64,000 bases of DNA from Treponema phagedenis (GTDB taxonomy: Bacteria; Spirochaetota; Spirochaetia; Treponematales; Treponemataceae). The position numbers and the translations under genes were made by a program. Each line of letters opens with the position of its first letter. Within the stretch, counting starts at the first letter, position 1. The stretch covers positions 1,488,001 to 1,552,000 of the forward strand of contig NZ_CP042818.1 in NCBI RefSeq assembly GCF_008153345.1. Reading direction: 5' to 3'. The notes beneath the pieces were generated by a model. The model did no database searches. It saw only the letters and a list, made by a program, of their open reading frames with translations, and was not told the DNA's origin. Below, piece after piece: positions 60,389 to 64,000 of this stretch.

Positions 60389-63300
60389 ATGAAAAAAATA
60401 TTTGGAATGCAAACTTTGATCCTCATTGCGGCGGCAAGTGTGTTGTTTTTTTGCGGGTGTAAAAAAGTACACGACAAAACAACCGTTAGCATAATGGTAA
60501 AAGGAGATGCCAATGTAACATCGCAAGAAACAACAATTACCGCAGTAAAAAATGACAAATGGGTAATAGTAAAAACTAAACTGCCTACACTGACCTTTGA
60601 AGAAAACTATGAGCTTGACTCGTGGCACCTCACTGATGCGAACGGTGCCGTACTGAAAGACAACGATACTTTTGCAACCGATACGGTTATTTTTGCCGTA
60701 TCAAAGCGCAGTCAAATTACGGTAACTATTGCCGGTGATGCGAACGTAATCCTTCCGGCAAATAAAACTGTTACGATAGACAAGGGCGAGAAGTGGGCAA
60801 CAGTAAAAACTAAGCTGCCTACTCTTGGCTTTCAAGAAAATTACGAGCTTGACAAATGGGTGCTTTCAGGTTCAAGTACCGCTGTTGAAGATTTCTATGT
60901 ATTTAAAGGCGGAGAAATTCTGAATGCGATTTCAAAGCGCAGTCAAGTTACAGTAACGATTGCCGGTGATTCGAATGTAATCCTTCCGGCAAGTAAAATT
61001 GTTACGGTGGATAAGGGCGAGAGCTGGGCAACAGTAAAAACTAAGCTGCCTACCCTTGGCTTTGAAGAAAACTATGTGTTTGACAAATGGGTGCTTTTAG
61101 GCTCAAGTGACGCTATTGCAGCTTCCTATGCGTTTAACGGCGGCGAAACTATTTTTGCCGTAGCAAAGCATAGTCAAGTTACAGTGACGATTACCGGTGA
61201 TTCCAATGTAATCGTTCCAGCAAATAAAACTGTTACAATAGACAAGGGCGAAAACTGGGCAACAGTAAAAACTAAGCTACCTACTCTTGGCTTTAAAGAA
61301 AACTACGAGCTTGATAAATGGGTGCTTTCAGGTTTAAGCGACGCTATTGCAGATTCCTATGAGTTTAACGGCGAAGAAACTATTTTTGCCGTGTCAAAGC
61401 GCAGTCAAGTTACGATAACTATTGCAGGCGATGAAGATACGGTACACCTTCCTACAAATAAAACTTTTATGGTAGATAAAGGCAGCACTTTAACAGAGAT
61501 AAAAAATAATATCGAAATACAAAATGCAATGGCAATGGTAAAACCGCAAGAATACTACGGGGACCCAATTGTTTGGTACCTTAGCGATGAAAACGGTGAA
61601 AAACTTGAAGAGTATACCGGAACGTTTAATGCCGATACAACTTTGTATGCGGTAGCAAAATTAAAACCGACGCCTGCTACGCAGTTTGACATAACCAGTG
61701 ATGGAATAATTTTGGAGATAAAAGGTGATGATCAAGTGCTTGTAATTCCTGAAGAAATAAATGGAACGCCGGTTACTGCAATCTCTATAAATCTGAATTT
61801 GCGCCCTAGATTCGTTAGGGAACTGAGGTTGCCTAAGACGCTGCAACATATTGCTCGCGGAGCTTTTGACTCTTGGAATATAACAAAGCTTACGATTCAA
61901 ACGGAAAATATCTCGTTTACGATGAAAGGTGTAAAGATACAAGAGCTTGTTTTAGCAGATACGGTTAAGACTATCGGAATGGCAACTTTTTCAAATTGCA
62001 GCGGCATAAAAAAACTCACACTGCCTGCCGGACTACAACGTATCGGGAGTATGGCTTTTGAAGGTTGCAGCGGAATCTCGGCACTTACACTGCCTGACGA
62101 GCTGCAACATATTGAAAGGGAAGCTTTTAAAGACTGCCACGGCATTAAGGGAGAGCTCAATTTGCCTGCCGAACTGGTAACTCTTGGATATGAAGCTTTT
62201 TTGAACTGCACTGGTATAACGGGAGAGTTGAGGTTGCCTTCTAAGTTAAAACGCATTGAAAGCAGTACTTTTTCTGGTTGCAAGGGAATTACGGCCGTTA
62301 GGTTTCCTTCCGGGCTGGAAAAAATCGATTATGCAGCTTTTAAAAACTGTAGTGGCATTGAGGAAGAACTTGAATTACCTACTGAATTGCAGACTATCGG
62401 ATAAGAAGCTTTTAAGGGCTGCGCCAATATTACGGGAGAACTGAAGCTGCCTGCTAGGTTGCAGACTATCGAAAGAGAAGCTTTTTGCGACTGCAACATA
62501 ACAAAACTTGTAATAGAAATGGAAAATATTACGTTTAGAAGCAACGAGGTATTCAACCATAAAAATATAAAAGAGCTTGTTTTATTGGATACGGTTAAAA
62601 CCATCGGTCAGGAGGCTTTTTCCGGCTGTAGCGGTATTGCGGGAGAATTGAAGTTGCCTGCCGGGCTGGAAAACATTTATTCGAATGCTTTTTCCGAATG
62701 CAGCAGCATCACGACACTTACACTGCCTGAGGGGCTGCAAAGCATCGGTGGCAGCGCTTTTTCCGGCTGTGGCATAACAAAGCTTACGATAGGAATGGAA
62801 AATATTACGTTTAAAAGCAACGAGATATTTGCTGCTAACTGCACAACCATACAAGAGCTTGTTTTATTGGATACAGTTAAAACTATCGGTCAGGATGCTT
62901 TTTCCGGCTGTGGCATAACAAAGCTTATAATAGGAATGGAAAACATCAAGTTTAAAAGCAATGAGATGTTCAAAGATAGCTATACAAATATAAAAGAGCT
63001 TGTTTTATTGGATACGGTTAAAACCATCGGTCAGGAGGCTTTTTCCGGTTGCGAGAACATCACAGGAGAACTAAGACTGCTAGGAGGGCTGCAAAGTATC
63101 GGAGCCGCCGCTTTTTCCGGTTGCAAGAACATCACAGGAGAACTAAGACTGCTAGGAGGGCTGCAAAGTATCGGAGCCGCCGCTTTTTCCGGTTGCAAGA
63201 ACATCACAGGAGAACTAAGACTGCCAGGAGGACTGCAAACTATTAGCCAGAGCGCTTTTTCCTACTGCAGCAGCATCACGACACTTACACTGCCTGAGGG

Positions 63301-63614
63301 GCTGCAAAGCATCGGTGGCAGCGCTTTTTCCGGCTGCAGCGGTATCACGGAACTTACACTGCCTGAGGGGCTGCAAACTATCGAACTTAAATGCTTTTAA
63401 AGGCTGCGTGAACGCAAGCATAAAACTGCCTAGAAGCATTACGAATATAGAGTTAGGTGCTTTTGGTACCGGTGCCATGGGAAGTAAAGCATGTAAAGCA
63501 GTGCTGATACCTTATCCGGAAGGAACTGAGGATTACACTCGACTATTTTACATGATATATTCACCTAGAAGTGGATATGGATATCCCGGTCCGATACGCT
63601 CATACACCCCCTAA
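60389..63614 (+). pseudogene. BspA-like leucine-rich-repeat lipoprotein gene, broken by a stop and a frameshift
   Basis: Starts with a lipoprotein signal (TLILIAAASVLFF, Cys22 or Cys24) behind AAAGGAG; the frame opens earlier at 60302 but has no ribosome site there. About four repeats of ~78 residues follow (VTIAGDANVILPANKTVTIDKGE...ATVKTKLPTLGF), resembling secreted B-repeat modules, then BspA-type LRRs (LPxGLQSIGxxAFSGC). An in-frame TAA at 62402-62404 falls in LQTIG-EAFKGC, where a coding codon is expected; the frame then continues to 63400. A +1 shift near 63382-63397 moves the true C-terminus (AFKGCVNASIKLPRSITN to SYTP) into another frame ending at 63614. BspA proteins mediate host attachment. 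As it stands the gene makes at most a truncated protein. Confidence 0.8.
63038..63253 (+). repeat. 72-bp tandem repeat, three units, in the BspA-like LRR region
   Basis: Units start at 63038, 63110 and 63182 and encode 24 residues each (AFSGC.NITGELRL.GGLQ). The first two are almost identical, so the array has expanded recently by slippage or recombination. Confidence 0.85.
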
Positions 63615-63631
63615 GTAAGTTGTTTTTCTTT

Positions 63632-63664
63632 GCCATTCCGTCCCTATGGGGCGGGGGCTTTTTG
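63632..63664 (+). terminator. Probable terminator after the BspA-like gene
   Basis: CCGTCCC-TAT-GGGGCGG (one mismatch) followed by GGGCTTTTT about 20 bp beyond the final stop. The stem is short and imperfect. Confidence 0.45.
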
Positions 63665-63734
63665 TCATAAAACTCTTGAGACTTTGCTTACGGCAAACCT
63701 CTTTGTCAGGTTCTGCCGAATAAATTGAGAATAT

Positions 63735-63837
63735 AACCCCCGGTGCACAACACGGAACAGTGCACAAAGGAGATGCCAATGTAACATCGCAAGAAACAAC
63801 CATTACTGCGATAAAAAATGACAAGTGGGTAATAGTG
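63735..63837 (+). pseudogene. Remnant of a second BspA-like gene start, with a precise internal deletion
   Basis: The bases match the leader of the BspA-like gene (from about 60345) up to AAAGGAGAT, then jump to sequence equivalent to 60509 onward (GCCAATGTAACATCGC). The 9-bp AAAGGAGAT occurs at both break points (60376-60384 and 60500-60508), so 124 bp carrying the start codon and signal peptide were lost by recombination between short repeats. Similarity ends where the next palindromic repeat begins. Confidence 0.78.
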
Positions 63838-64000
63838 TAGCGTTTTGTAATTAACTTCCTGTTATACAAATAGGGGTATCAACAATAAGGGGTTGCGGAT
63901 TTAAGCATCACTATGGTAAATTGCCCACCGTTGTCAAAATCAGAACAAAATCAAACGATGTTTTAAAGCATCAATACAAAATTGTAAAATTGAAGCTTTA
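63838..64000. repeat. Modular palindromic intergenic repeat, copy 5 (inverted, cut by window end)
   Basis: The reverse complement of the copy 1 tail: GCGTTTTGTAATTAACTTCC, then GGGGTATCAACAATAAGG, CTATGGTAAATTG, CACCGTTGTC and finally a module A arm GTTTTAAAGC near 63960-63969. It abuts or has inserted into the BspA remnant at about 63837. Confidence 0.8.

Overview
The window looks like a chromosomal segment of a low-GC host-associated spirochaete, most likely a Treponema (inferred, not proven by a search). The clues are several dCache/HAMP methyl-accepting chemotaxis proteins, fliS/flgN-type flagellar chaperones, an XPB-type helicase, very large Ig-repeat surface proteins with spirochaete-style lipoboxes, BspA-type leucine-rich repeats and an ISTde1/IS1202-like insertion sequence.

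Layout. 1-3676: a beta-glucoside uptake operon (PTS permease, HAD phosphatase, GH1 phospho-beta-glucosidase). 3.8-4.3, 15.4-16.1, 35.7-35.9, 38.1-38.4 and 63.8-64 kb: copies of a modular palindromic intergenic repeat. 4.36-5.8 and 19.57-21.0 kb: two near-identical 1436-bp IS copies in opposite orientation. Their 15-bp flanks show that the 14-kb block between them is inverted. That block carries two chemoreceptors driven by a promoter whose -35 box is the IS end, then fliS, a flgN-like gene, ispG, a TPR protein, two RNA-modification genes, a frameshifted GGDEF-EAL gene and an XPB helicase. 21.7-35.4 kb: two divergent giant Ig-repeat surface proteins (1364 and 3000 aa) with a small NifU-like gene. 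36.1-40.8 kb: an S9 peptidase and a third chemoreceptor. 40.9-47.9 kb: a complete phosphate regulon, pstS-pstC-pstA-pstB-phoU-phoB-phoR, with PhoB-box-like repeats upstream. 48.1-50.3 kb: a lipoprotein and a beta-helix-like secreted protein whose signal peptide is out of frame.

50.8-60.2 kb is the most interesting region. A WYL-domain regulator is followed by two tandem TerB-like proteins, three different dynamin-like GTPases in a tight operon, and a zinc-ribbon/LRAT-type protein interrupted by an in-frame stop. The GTPases differ in architecture: one has a C-terminal membrane segment, one is soluble with a large insert, and one has an N-terminal anchor plus a 28-residue tandem coiled coil. 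This layout resembles dynamin-based membrane-remodelling or anti-phage loci such as Eleos/LeoBC, but the gene combination is not one I recognise. It is my candidate for an undescribed system.

60.4-64 kb holds a decayed BspA-like lipoprotein gene and the remnant of a second copy. Indels or stops interrupt the GGDEF-EAL, beta-helix, WYL, LRAT and BspA genes. They could be real decay, slipped-strand variation or assembly error. I saw no tRNA, rRNA or CRISPR array.
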